A DNA stretch of 64,000 bases, taken from the NCBI RefSeq assembly GCF_000686725.1, contig NZ_KK366007.1, positions 62,001 to 126,000 of the forward strand, written 5' to 3'. The DNA comes from Clostridium akagii DSM 12554. GTDB lineage: Bacteria > Bacillota > Clostridia > Clostridiales > Clostridiaceae. Under the pieces are notes generated by a model. It was not told the DNA's origin. It did no database searches and saw only the letters and a program-made list of their open reading frames with translations. The position numbers and the translations under genes are program-made. Below are positions 35,102 through 43,973 of this stretch, in pieces (position 1 is the stretch's first letter; every line of letters starts with the position of its first letter).

Positions 35102-35249
35102 AAAATGCCCCCTAAAATAGTTGGATTACTACTATCTATTATACAACTAAAATGCAAAAAGATTAAATTTGAATATTTATTTACTATTTTTGTAAAAACA
35201 ATAATGATATAATGTGTATAAGGAAAATTATATTTTAAGGGATGATGCT

Positions 35250-36017
35250 ATGAAGCTATACGGAGTTATTAACATGGATATAGTTGACTCACGGAATACT
35301 AGTAACAGAGATTATATTCAAAAAGAAATACTTGGATACTTGGAATACATGAACAATAAAAACAGTGACTTACTTTTAACACCAATCACAATGACCTTAG
35401 GTGATGAGTGGCAAATTGTTTTAAGTAAACCATATAAGGGCTATGAAATAATAAATACTTTCCAAACTTTTCTTAGAAAAGATGATATATTGGTATATTC
35501 TGGGTTTGGGATTGGAACTATAAGTACTGGCATTTACAAGGATACAAGACTTATGGATGGAGAGTGTTTTATAAAGGCAAGGGAAGCCCTTAATATAGCA
35601 AAAAATAAAAATAGGTTTTATAACAAGCATATAAGCAGCAAAAAAAACAATGTATACTTTAATGCTGATGATTTGAGTTTTAATCAGGTCTTTCCAAATA
35701 AAACTGCTTATCTTGGTGAAGTTGCTATTACAACAATCGATAACCAAAAGCAAATACTAACATTTAATAAGATTATCAATTCTATGATTGAAAATAACGA
35801 AATTTTAAAGCATAAAGTTACAGAAAAACAGTGGGAAACAATACAATTATATGATAAGCTTGGCTCTTATAACAATATGGTAAAACACGGTGAAAGCATT
35901 TCTAAAGCGGATATAAGCCAAAAGATAAATGGATCAAATTATTTCGTTATAAAAAATAATAATTTAAATATTGAAAGTCTATTAAGATTATATTGTAAAA
36001 TAAAAGAAGGTATATGA
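35250..36017 (+). CDS. SatD-family protein, long form
   Basis: A 255-residue cytoplasmic protein from ATG 35250, supported by AAGGGATGA; the upstream in-frame start at 35214 has no site. The SatD pattern is clear: YGVINMDIVDSRNT, then LTPITMTLGDEWQIVLSKP and VYSGFGIGTISTG, then AREALNIAKNKNRF. The C-terminal part (about 180-255) resembles a helix-turn-helix (QWETIQLYDKLGSYNNMVKHGESISKADISQKI). The order of D-I-x-x-S, GDEW and GIGxG recalls the palm domain of class III nucleotide cyclases, but this is only a pattern likeness. It overlaps the next gene (ATGA) and is clearly co-translated with it. Confidence 0.8.
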   Translation: MKLYGVINMDIVDSRNTSNRDYIQKEILGYLEYMNNKNSDLLLTPITMTLGDEWQIVLSKPYKGYEIINTFQTFLRKDDILVYSGFGIGTISTGIYKDTRLMDGECFIKAREALNIAKNKNRFYNKHISSKKNNVYFNADDLSFNQVFPNKTAYLGEVAITTIDNQKQILTFNKIINSMIENNEILKHKVTEKQWETIQLYDKLGSYNNMVKHGESISKADISQKINGSNYFVIKNNNLNIESLLRLYCKIKEGI

Positions 36018-36853
36018 AAATGGATCTTAGAATTGTTTTACTACTATTTATAAGTCATTTTCTTGGTGACTTTGTATTTCAGAGTAAAAATATATTAATG
36101 CTAAGAGCTTGTAGAAGCACAGCTAAAAATATAAAAGGTAATATTATACATAGCTTTGCCCATTTTCTATTAATGATTACAATCCTATCTGCGGCTAGAA
36201 GTATAAATTTAATTATTTTAATAAACTATATTAGAATATTAGAATTAGCAGCTTTAATAGCATTAGTACATTTTTTCATTGATGAATTAAAATCATATCT
36301 TATTAAAATGAGACCATCTTTTGAAATTAGTATTTTGTTATTTTTATTTGATCAACTACTTCATCTAGGAGCAATAGTAATAATAGCTTTAAATATTATG
36401 AATAATAACATTAATGTATTGAAATTATACGGACAAACCATAGGGTTCACTGATAGGTGCCTTATAAGCATTATCATCTTTTTACTGTGTACCTTTTTTA
36501 GTGGAATATTCATAAAAAAATTTATAGCTTATATTAATTTTAATAAATACAGAAAACTTGTAGATAAAGGTTTTTATATATTTGGCAGAACTATGGAGCA
36601 GAAGGGTGGAATAGCTAATGGTGGGTTTATTATTGGTGTATTGGAGAGAATATTCATTATGATAGTTATTGCCATAGGTGAGCCATCTATGGTTGGATTT
36701 GCACTTACAGCTAAATCAATTGCAAGATTTAAAAAACTTGATGATAGTAGTTTTGCAGAATATTTTCTAATTGGTACATTTATAAGTTTTATATCTGCTA
36801 TTGCAGGGGGAATTGTTATAAGTACTTTAAACGTGTTACCAGTTATCAAATAA
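36014..36853 (+). CDS. DUF3307 membrane protein
   Basis: A 279-residue polytopic membrane protein of the DUF3307 group. The family start LLLFISHFLGDFVFQSKNILM and the segment ALVHFFIDELKSYLI are visible, followed by about five more hydrophobic helices. A conserved block GIANGGFIIGVLERIFIMIVIAIGEPSMVGFALTAKSIARFKKL lies near the C-terminus. The function is unknown. The start overlaps the SatD-like stop in an ATGA arrangement; ATG 36020 has better spacing from AAGG and is an alternative. Its 3-prime end overlaps the convergent second SatD-like gene by 18 bases. Pairing of SatD-like and DUF3307 genes suggests a joint function. Confidence 0.82.
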   Translation: MKMDLRIVLLLFISHFLGDFVFQSKNILMLRACRSTAKNIKGNIIHSFAHFLLMITILSAARSINLIILINYIRILELAALIALVHFFIDELKSYLIKMRPSFEISILLFLFDQLLHLGAIVIIALNIMNNNINVLKLYGQTIGFTDRCLISIIIFLLCTFFSGIFIKKFIAYINFNKYRKLVDKGFYIFGRTMEQKGGIANGGFIIGVLERIFIMIVIAIGEPSMVGFALTAKSIARFKKLDDSSFAEYFLIGTFISFISAIAGGIVISTLNVLPVIK

Positions 36854-37225
36854 GACAACCAGTGGTAATTGTTTTGATTTAGCATAATTTATTGCTTCTC
36901 TAGATCTATAAAATGATGGACCATCTAATTGGTTAACCGTTAGGTCAAAATCGTTAATAATTATTTTCCCTATGCCTATACCTGTATAAAAGTTAACATC
37001 TGGAATATAGGTGTTGAAAAATGAGAGTATATCTAAGAAGTTACATGGATACTTTAGAAGACCTTCCCACTCATCACCTAGTGTGATTAAAAAAGGTGAT
37101 GCGATTATTTCTGCGAAATTATTATTAGCTGCTTTTAGCATTTCTATGATTTTATATTGAATTATGTCCCTGTCTTTTAGTTTTCTAGATGATTTTATAT
37201 CACAAATAATAGTGCAATAATTCAT
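36836..37225 (-). CDS. SatD-family protein, short form
   Basis: A 129-residue protein with the same core as the long SatD-like protein: CTIICDIKSSRKL, SPFLITLGDEWEGLLKYP, NFYTGIGIGKIII and QLDGPSFYRSREAINYAKSK. It lacks the C-terminal helix-turn-helix-like part, so it is the bare core domain. GAGGAGAT stands before the ATG. It faces the DUF3307 gene and overlaps its end by 18 bases. Two SatD-like proteins around one membrane protein could form a regulatory pair; they are only modestly similar to each other, so this is not a recent duplication. Confidence 0.78.
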   Translation of the reverse strand: MNYCTIICDIKSSRKLKDRDIIQYKIIEMLKAANNNFAEIIASPFLITLGDEWEGLLKYPCNFLDILSFFNTYIPDVNFYTGIGIGKIIINDFDLTVNQLDGPSFYRSREAINYAKSKQLPLVVLFDNW

Positions 37226-37343
37226 AATAATCTCCTCAATATTAAAGTAAATAAATAAATATTAACTGATTACAAGTTAATACTTAAATCTATACTCTAT
37301 AATATGAACTTGAAAAAGAAAAGTGACAAGGTAAGGGTGAATT

Positions 37344-37412
37344 TTTATTGGAGCGAAAATTCCAATAAAATAGGGATATGGGCTAGATTTGTAAAACCTA
37401 ACTCATATCCCT
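37344..37412 (-). terminator. Double terminator of the feo operon
   Basis: Read on the minus strand, TAGGGATATGAGTTAGG pairs with the matching block ending CCCTA (37371-37412), followed by TTTTATT. A second hairpin, TTTTATTGGA against TCCAATAAAA, lies at 37344-37370. The two stand 14 bases after the last feo gene. Confidence 0.65.
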
Positions 37413-37425
37413 AAAAATTTTAAAA

Positions 37426-37587
37426 TTACTTAGTAATTTTCTTTTTTTGATTTGCTGAAGCGCAACTTGATGAGCAATTACTACTACCACAGTTACACTC
37501 ACCTGAAGCTTGTTTTTTTATATTCTTAACAAATATAACAACTGCAGCAATAATTATAAGCCCACTTACTATTATTTCTATTATCAT
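37426..37587 (-). CDS. FeoB-associated Cys-rich membrane protein
   Basis: A 53-residue protein that is easy to miss. It starts at the ATG at 37587 after a GGAGGTTTTTTT site. The N-terminus is one membrane helix (IIVSGLIIIAAVVIFV). The cytoplasmic tail carries a cysteine cluster (ECNCGSSNCSSSC, four Cys) and a basic end. Proteins with this plan regularly follow feoB in Firmicutes and are thought to help ferrous iron handling. It is 40 bases after feoB on the same strand, so it is the third gene of the feoA-feoB operon. Confidence 0.88.
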   Translation of the reverse strand: MIIEIIVSGLIIIAAVVIFVKNIKKQASGECNCGSSNCSSSCASANQKKKITK

Positions 37588-37627
37588 AAAAAAACCTCCA
37601 ATAATTTTTTATTATTATAAATATAGT

Positions 37628-39388
37628 CTAAAGTAAAATTCCAATTCTATATACTATGAATGCAACAACCCAAGCTAGTGCTAGCTGATAGGTAAGTGCA
37701 AACAAAGCCATTTTATTCCCATATTCTTTTTTCATAGTGGCTAAAGCAGAAATACAAGGTGGATATAATAAAACGTAAACTAAAAATACATATGAAGTAA
37801 GGGGAGTAAAGAAGGTTGGTATCACCTTAGCAAGGTTTGCACCATAAAGTACACCCATAGTACTTACTACTACTTCCTTTGCAGCCAGACCACTTAACAA
37901 AGCTACTGAATTTTGCCAATTACCAAAACATAAAGGCTTAAATATAGGAGAAATGAAGCGTCCGATAGATGCTAAAAAGCTTGTATCTATATTTGATTTT
38001 CCAGTAAAACTAAAGTTTGAAAGAACCCAAAGAATTATTGATATTGAAAATATAATTGTTCCTGCTTTTTTTATAAAACCCTTACCTTTATCCCAAGTGT
38101 GAAATAAAAGATTTTTAATTTCAGGAAACTTATAATCAGGAAGTTCTATTATTAAAGGTTCATCATCTTTTTTAAACAGAGTATTTTTGAATAATATTCC
38201 GATTAAAAATGCTAGTGCAATTCCTAAAAGGTATAAGGAACCTATAACTAAACCTTGGTGTTTTGGGAAAAATACTGAAGTTAATAAAACATATATAGGA
38301 AGCCTTGCATTGCAGGACATTAGAGGTATTAAAAGAGCCGCTAACTTTCTGTCCTTTTCACTTTCTAATGTTCTTGCAGACATTATTGATGGAACACTGC
38401 AACCAAAACCCATGACTAAAGGTATAAATGCTTTACCTGAGAGACCCATCTTAGTCATTATCTTATCCATTAAAAATGCTGCTCTTGCCATATATCCACT
38501 ATCTTCTAAAATTGAAATGCAGAAGAATAGCGACAGAATAAGTGGAAAAAAGACTACAACAGATCCAACGCCTCCAACTATTCCGTCAATTAATAATGAA
38601 CTAAACCAAGGACTTGATGAAGCTAAAAGTATATGAAGTTCAGGTATTAGTGCAACGTTCACTGCGTTGTCAAGAAGGTTTTGAAGTGGACCACCCACCC
38701 AAGAAAATGTAAATAAAAATATTATTACTAAAATAAGTGCAAAAATCGGGTAAGCTAAAAATTTATTTAAAAATATTTTATCAATTTTATCAGTAAGTGT
38801 TTTGCCTAGGTTAGGAGTTTGTTGTGTACATTTTTTTAATATAGCCTCAATAGCTTGATATGCCTCATCTTCATTTCTAAAATGAAAATCATTATCAATG
38901 GCTTCTCCAAAAAAATTGCCTTCTTTAAGCACATCAATGACTTTGTCAATATCTGTGTTTTTCGAAGCCACTATAGGAATAATTTTAACATTTAATTCTT
39001 TTTCTAATTTTTTATAATCAATGTTTAATCCTTTTTTCTTAGCTACATCAACCATGTTTAATACCAAAATAATAGGTATTTTAAAAGCAGTAAGTTGGGT
39101 TGTTAAATATAAATTTCTAGTTAAATTTGATGCATCAACTATATTTATTATTACATCAACCTTTTCATTTTGTAAGAAATTCTTTGATACCTTTTCTTCA
39201 TTTGAATAGGTATCCATAGCATAAATTCCAGGCAAATCAACAATTTTTATTGAATTATTTAAAAAGCCTTCTTTTTTTTCAACTGTTACTCCAGCCCAAT
39301 TTCCAACATATTGATTAGAACCAGTAAGAGAATTAAACAAGGTAGTTTTTCCAACATTGGGGTTACCAATAAGTGCTGCTGTGATCAT
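37628..39388 (-). CDS. feoB: FeoB, ferrous iron transporter
   Basis: Membrane Fe2+ importer with an N-terminal G domain. MITAALIGNPNVGKTTLFNSLTG holds the P-loop (G1), NWAGVTVEKKEG is G2, VDLPGIYAM is G3 and LNMVDVAKKKG is the NxxD of G4. The membrane part has SGYMARAAFLMDKIMTKMGLSGKAFIPLVMGFGCSVPSIMSARTLESEKDRK, the two conserved gate regions. At 586 residues it belongs to the shorter clostridial FeoB type. I chose ATG 39388 (GGAGG nine bases before it) rather than the longer frame starting at 39427, which overlaps feoA. It is one base from the feoA stop. Confidence 0.95.
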   Translation of the reverse strand: MITAALIGNPNVGKTTLFNSLTGSNQYVGNWAGVTVEKKEGFLNNSIKIVDLPGIYAMDTYSNEEKVSKNFLQNEKVDVIINIVDASNLTRNLYLTTQLTAFKIPIILVLNMVDVAKKKGLNIDYKKLEKELNVKIIPIVASKNTDIDKVIDVLKEGNFFGEAIDNDFHFRNEDEAYQAIEAILKKCTQQTPNLGKTLTDKIDKIFLNKFLAYPIFALILVIIFLFTFSWVGGPLQNLLDNAVNVALIPELHILLASSSPWFSSLLIDGIVGGVGSVVVFFPLILSLFFCISILEDSGYMARAAFLMDKIMTKMGLSGKAFIPLVMGFGCSVPSIMSARTLESEKDRKLAALLIPLMSCNARLPIYVLLTSVFFPKHQGLVIGSLYLLGIALAFLIGILFKNTLFKKDDEPLIIELPDYKFPEIKNLLFHTWDKGKGFIKKAGTIIFSISIILWVLSNFSFTGKSNIDTSFLASIGRFISPIFKPLCFGNWQNSVALLSGLAAKEVVVSTMGVLYGANLAKVIPTFFTPLTSYVFLVYVLLYPPCISALATMKKEYGNKMALFALTYQLALAWVVAFIVYRIGILL

Positions 39389-39389
39389 T

Positions 39390-39620
39390 CTATATAGCCT
39401 CCAATCCCAATGATATTTTATTGGCATCTTTTTTTCTTATTGCCATGTTGCAACCTTTAACATGTACAATTATGGGGTCACCAAATGGTGCTGAAGTTTG
39501 TACCTTTATTTCAGTTCCCTGGATAAAGCCTAGAGCAAGTAGCCTCTTAGTCAATTTTTCATCACAATTAATATCTTTGATAATCCCGATCTCACCGGGT
39601 TTTAATTCGCTTAGACTCAT
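39390..39620 (-). CDS. feoA: FeoA, ferrous iron transport accessory protein
   Basis: A 76-residue cytoplasmic SH3-like protein that supports FeoB. Family signs are LSELKPGEIGIIKDI, LTKRLLALGFIQGTEIKV and APFGDPIIVHVKGCNMAIRKKDANKI. GGGGGG stands 9 bases before the start. It is the first gene of the feoA-feoB-Cys-rich operon, whose promoter region holds a Fur-like box at 39645-39663. Confidence 0.96.
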   Translation of the reverse strand: MSLSELKPGEIGIIKDINCDEKLTKRLLALGFIQGTEIKVQTSAPFGDPIIVHVKGCNMAIRKKDANKISLGLEAI

Positions 39621-39644
39621 TTAAACGCCCCCCTATTTAATGTA

Positions 39645-39663
39645 ATTGAAAATGATTGTCATT
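39645..39663. promoter_or_regulatory. Fur-type iron box upstream of feoA
   Basis: ATTGAAAATGATTGTCATT fits the Fur consensus (TGATAATNATTATCA-like inverted repeat) with few mismatches and lies 25 bp before feoA. Iron-dependent repression of the feo operon is the expected result. Confidence 0.75.
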
Positions 39664-39851
39664 TATATTTATATATTAACATGATTAGCAGGGGGTGTCA
39701 ATGATAAAAACAGTTAAGAGCTACCTGGTGATAAGCTAAGTGACTAGTGAGAAGTTATAGAAATGAAGAAAAGTAAGAGTGTAAAAAATATATATAGTAT
39801 GCTATAATTACATCACTATCTTAAACATTAACATGCGTATAAAGGAAAGTT

Positions 39852-40733
39852 ATGAATACAGAGGCATTAGAGTATTTCATCAAGGTTTATGAGAAAAAAA
39901 GTGTTACTTCGGCCGCCAAGGATTTATTTATTACTCCGCAAGGACTAAGTAAGGCTATAAAACAATTGGAAGCGGATTTGAAAGCAGAATTATTCTATAG
40001 AGGACCACATGGAATGGAAGTTACAGAATGTGGTGAACTATTATATGCCAGAGCTAAACATATATGCTATCTTATGGAAGATATTAAAAAGGAAATAAGT
40101 ATTATGAATGGTGGAAAAGGAAATTTAAGTGTTGCGGTTACTTATGCTACAACATTGGCTTTGCCTGTGGATTTGTTGTTTGGGTTTTCTGAAATTTATC
40201 CCAATATCCCAATGAAATTAAGAGAATTTCCGGATGAATATTCTATCGGTAGCCTTTTTCAAGAAGAAGAATTTGATGTTGGTTTTATTATGGGACATGA
40301 AGAAATTGAAAATTGTGAATATCAGTTGATTTTACTTGGTGAACTAGTGGTGTTAGTTTCTAAAACGCATCCGCTAGCAGTAAAAGATGAAATTTCAATA
40401 ATGGAATTGGAAAACGAATCTTTGGTATTAAAATCTGTGGAACCAGGTAAAGAGCATAGTTTGGTGGATAAATGTCTAGAATATGGGTTTACACCTCATA
40501 TAAAATATGAAATTGGTAATCCTATAACTGCACATAGACTATGTGAAGCTAACGGACTAGTAGCAGTTTCGGTAGATTTTGTTGAAGAGGCAATTAAGGA
40601 TGCTAATCTAAAAATTATAAGACTGAAGGAAAAAATCCCTGAGAATATTTATCTAATTACAAGAAAAAGAGTTATTCAGTCTAAAGCAGTAGCGTTATTT
40701 CGAAGTTATGTAAAAGAATATAAAAAAGAATAA
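39852..40733 (+). CDS. LysR-family transcriptional regulator
   Basis: A 293-residue regulator. The N-terminal winged helix has MNTEALEYFIKVYEKKSVTSAAKDLFITPQGLSKAIKQLEADLKAELFYR, the standard LysR pattern. The effector-binding domain follows (VAVTYATTLALPVDLLFGFSEIYPNIPMKL and VVLVSKTHPLAVKDEISI). The gene is divergent from feoA and ends in a clear terminator, with no obvious target gene beside it. GAAAGT is a weak ribosome binding site. The effector is unknown; the GH3 genes downstream and the feo operon are the positional candidates for control. Confidence 0.93.
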   Translation: MNTEALEYFIKVYEKKSVTSAAKDLFITPQGLSKAIKQLEADLKAELFYRGPHGMEVTECGELLYARAKHICYLMEDIKKEISIMNGGKGNLSVAVTYATTLALPVDLLFGFSEIYPNIPMKLREFPDEYSIGSLFQEEEFDVGFIMGHEEIENCEYQLILLGELVVLVSKTHPLAVKDEISIMELENESLVLKSVEPGKEHSLVDKCLEYGFTPHIKYEIGNPITAHRLCEANGLVAVSVDFVEEAIKDANLKIIRLKEKIPENIYLITRKRVIQSKAVALFRSYVKEYKKE

Positions 40734-40738
40734 AGTAG

Positions 40739-40780
40739 GCCGTTTTGATGTGCTAAAAAGCCAATCAAAACGGCTTTTTT
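40739..40780 (+). terminator. Terminator after the LysR gene
   Basis: GCCGTTTTGAT (40739-40749) pairs with ATCAAAACGGC (40764-40774), followed by TTTTTT. The stretch from here to 41010 holds the promoter and leader of the GH3 gene but no further site that I can name. Confidence 0.95.
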
Positions 40781-41010
40781 ATGGTGTAAACTAAAAGTTT
40801 ATACCGCTAACTTTTGGATGATAGAGGTTCTTATTGAGATGTGTTAAATTAAATATGTTGATTATGATAAATTAATACAATATGGTGATGGGGTAAAATA
40901 GCACATGGCATTAGCAAATAAATATAGGGGGAAACGCGTGTTTAAGTTAGTGAGAAGTAAAAAAATCATTGTAACAAACATTAGTTTTATTAATGGGGGG
41001 AATATAGAAT

Positions 41011-43908
41011 ATGAAAAATAAAAAAATGAGTAGAAAAAAGTCTCGTATAATAAAATGCTCTGTAATGTCAGTGCTACTTGTAATCGTTATGATAGGAAAT
41101 ATAGCGTTGGCACACTTTTCAGCTATAATTACATCGTACTTTTCAACAATTAACGTTACTAGCAAACAGGCAGTTGCTGCTCGTGATAAATCAAAATCAC
41201 TTGTTGAACAAATTGCAGATGAGGGAATTGTACTTCTTCAAAATAATGACAACACTCTGCCGATGAAAACATCAAATGCGAATAAGACTAAGGTAAACGT
41301 TTTCGGATGGAGTTTTACGAATCCGATATATGGTGGTACAGGTTCTGGTTCAACAGATACAACAACTGCTGTTACACCTAAAGCGGGTATTGAAGCTGCA
41401 GGCTTTCAGGTAAATACAAAATTGTACAACGACTATGTGGCATTAAAAATGCAAAGACCAACTGTAGCAATGAATGGACAAGACTGGACAATACCAGAGC
41501 CAGAAGCTTCATTTTATTCAACAGATAGAATGAAACAAGCTAAGAATTACTCTGATACTGCGATTATATTCATTGCACGTGCAGGTGGAGAAGGTGCAGA
41601 CCTTCCAACAAGTTTGGATGGTAAGGATACCTTTAATCCAAAGGGAAGTTCACAGGGAGCTACAGGACAAAAATTTGGCAATAAAGATGATCTTGATGCA
41701 AACAAACATTATTTAGAACTTAGTAATAGAGAAAAAGGCATGGTAGATGCTGTTACAAAAAACTTTAGTAAAGTAATTCTTGTTGTTAATAGCAGTAATA
41801 CTTTTGAGCTTAATTGGGTGAAGGATTATAGTCAGATTAAGAGTGTTATTAATATTGCAGGACCAGGACAAAACGGATTCAATGCCATTGGAAAAGTTTT
41901 ATCTGGCGCTGTTAATCCATCAGGTAGAACAGTAGATACTTACGCTACAGACCTTTTAGATGCGCCTGCAACTAAGAACTTTGGTAATAATGACTATGTA
42001 ATCAAAAATGCTGATGGCTCATACTCACAGGCAGTTGATTCAAAAAAAGTTGGACTCAATTATGTAGATTACTCAGAGGGAATTTATGTGGGATACCGTT
42101 ATTATGAAACGGCAGCATCAGAAGGTGCAATTAACTACAAAGAAAAGGTACAGTATCCGCTTGGCTATGGACTTAGCTATACTAACTTCAAGCAGGAAGT
42201 TGTACCTAACAGTTTAACATGGAATAATAAAAATATTTCTGTAAAGGTAAATGTAAAAAACACTGGAACAGTCGCTGGAAAGGATGTAGCTCAGCTTTAT
42301 TACTCTGCACCGTATACAGGGAAAGTAGAGAAATCTTCAATTGTTCTTGGTGCTTTTGGGAAAACAGGTGTTATAAAACCGGGACAATCAGAAACAGTTA
42401 CTCTTTCATTTAAAGTAGAAGATATGGCTTCTTATGACTCTAATAAAGTTTATAGTTTAAAAGGATCATATGTTCTTGAACAAGGTGAATACAAGCTTAT
42501 GCTTATGAATAATTCTCATGAAAAAATAGCTGATGTAGGCTCAAAAAACCTTTCTCAAGTTGTCTTTGACTCAACATCACGTTCCACTGATAAGCAAACA
42601 GCTGTAAACCAACTTGATGGTAATGTCACTGGTAATGGAAGTATATCTACATATCTTTCTAGAGCCAATAGTTTTGCAAATATTAAAGATATTGATGCAA
42701 GCAAAACTTATTCTATTAAGAATCAAGATGGGAGTACATCTACAGTAAAAGGTAAACTTGTAGATTCTAATTTTGTTAATTATATTAACAGTAAAAGGTA
42801 TGCTGTATCAGCTGACAAGCATAAGTCGGCACCTACTACAGATGCGAAAAATGGAAAGAAACTAAAAGATTATGCTGGAATCGACTATAATGATAAAAAA
42901 TGGGATACTTTGCTTAACCAGATGTCCGTGGATGATATGGTTAGCTTGGTAGTAAATGGAGGATATAAAACTACAGAGATAGCGTCAGTGGGTAAGCCTG
43001 CTACTTTAGATTATGATGGACCCTCAGCTATCACTAATTTTATGTCTAAGGTAAAAGTGTCTGGTATTGCATTTCCTGCTGAAGATTTAGTTGCATCCAC
43101 TTGGAATGTCAACTTAGCTGAAATGATGGGACAGTGTATTGGAGATGAGGCTAAGGCATATGGTGTTACCGGTTGGTATGCTCCTGCTATGGACACTCAC
43201 CGTACAGCTTTTGGGGGGAGAAATTTTGAGTATTATTCTGAAGACGGACTTGTTTCAGGTAATATGGCAGCTTCTGTGACTAAGGGATACCAGAGTAAAG
43301 GTGGATATGTTTATATAAAGCATTTTGCTTTAAATGACCAGGAGACTAATCGTACTAACGGAGTAATGATATGGGATAATGAACAAGCAATTCGTGAAAT
43401 TTACTTAAAGCCATTTGAAATTGCAGTTAAAGAGGGTGGTGCCAAAGCAGCCATGTCTTCCTTTAACAGTATAGGTAATACATGGGCTGGAGCAAGTTCA
43501 GGTCTTCTAAATCAGATACTTCGTAATGAATGGGGCTTTAAAGGCATGGTAGAAACTGATTTCTATATGAACGGAGGAGGTTTGAATGCATATCCTTACA
43601 TGGATTTTGAAATGGGTATAAGGGGCGGTAATGATATTTATCTTACTGGTGCTGCACCACTAGGTGTTCCTTACGCAAATACCAAGAGTAATGATACTTT
43701 ATGGGCATTAAGAGATGCTTCTCACAATATTTTATATAATGTGGCAAACAGCAGTGCTATAAAAGCAAATATTAGTACCGATATTCCAACATGGGTTAAA
43801 ATAACAATTGCTGTTGATATAGTTTTTGTTTTAGCTATTGGTACAGGTTTCTTCTTTACTTTAAGTAAAAAGAAGAAAGATGATGAAGAGATAGGTATAA
43901 ACATCTAA
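41011..43908 (+). CDS. Domain-permuted GH3 glycosidase with terminal membrane helices
   Basis: A 965-residue glycoside hydrolase family 3 protein with its domains in reversed order. After an N-terminal membrane helix (about 15-40), the GH3 C-domain comes first (SLVEQIADEGIVLLQNNDNTLPM, NVFGWSFTNPIYGGTGSGS, PSGRTVDTYA). A fibronectin-III-like domain follows (VKNTGTVAGKDVAQLYYSAP), then the TIM-barrel N-domain (MSVDDMVSLVVNGG, GGRNFEYYSEDGLVSG, KHFALNDQETNR). The nucleophile Asp lies in VETDFYMNGGG. A C-terminal helix precedes a charged tail. Permuted GH3 enzymes of this kind are known from Ruminococcus. With two anchors the barrel should sit outside the membrane. AATGGGGGG precedes the start. 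Confidence 0.88.
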   Translation: MKNKKMSRKKSRIIKCSVMSVLLVIVMIGNIALAHFSAIITSYFSTINVTSKQAVAARDKSKSLVEQIADEGIVLLQNNDNTLPMKTSNANKTKVNVFGWSFTNPIYGGTGSGSTDTTTAVTPKAGIEAAGFQVNTKLYNDYVALKMQRPTVAMNGQDWTIPEPEASFYSTDRMKQAKNYSDTAIIFIARAGGEGADLPTSLDGKDTFNPKGSSQGATGQKFGNKDDLDANKHYLELSNREKGMVDAVTKNFSKVILVVNSSNTFELNWVKDYSQIKSVINIAGPGQNGFNAIGKVLSGAVNPSGRTVDTYATDLLDAPATKNFGNNDYVIKNADGSYSQAVDSKKVGLNYVDYSEGIYVGYRYYETAASEGAINYKEKVQYPLGYGLSYTNFKQEVVPNSLTWNNKNISVKVNVKNTGTVAGKDVAQLYYSAPYTGKVEKSSIVLGAFGKTGVIKPGQSETVTLSFKVEDMASYDSNKVYSLKGSYVLEQGEYKLMLMNNSHEKIADVGSKNLSQVVFDSTSRSTDKQTAVNQLDGNVTGNGSISTYLSRANSFANIKDIDASKTYSIKNQDGSTSTVKGKLVDSNFVNYINSKRYAVSADKHKSAPTTDAKNGKKLKDYAGIDYNDKKWDTLLNQMSVDDMVSLVVNGGYKTTEIASVGKPATLDYDGPSAITNFMSKVKVSGIAFPAEDLVASTWNVNLAEMMGQCIGDEAKAYGVTGWYAPAMDTHRTAFGGRNFEYYSEDGLVSGNMAASVTKGYQSKGGYVYIKHFALNDQETNRTNGVMIWDNEQAIREIYLKPFEIAVKEGGAKAAMSSFNSIGNTWAGASSGLLNQILRNEWGFKGMVETDFYMNGGGLNAYPYMDFEMGIRGGNDIYLTGAAPLGVPYANTKSNDTLWALRDASHNILYNVANSSAIKANISTDIPTWVKITIAVDIVFVLAIGTGFFFTLSKKKKDDEEIGINI

Positions 43909-43929
43909 GTTATTAATAAAAAATACTAA

Positions 43930-43957
43930 AGATAGACTGCCTTAAGGCAGTCTATCT
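43930..43957 (+). other. Perfect intercistronic hairpin between GH3 genes
   Basis: AGATAGACTGCC pairs perfectly with GGCAGTCTATCT over a TTAA loop. It lies between the permuted GH3 gene and the next GH3 gene, six bases before its ribosome binding site (AGAGGTG). There is no U tract, so it more likely affects mRNA stability or translation than termination. Confidence 0.65.
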
Positions 43958-43973
43958 ATATAGAGGTGAATAT

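Noticed and set aside
38187-38636. 149-codon plus-strand frame inside feoB
   Set aside because: Antisense shadow of a well-conserved part of feoB.
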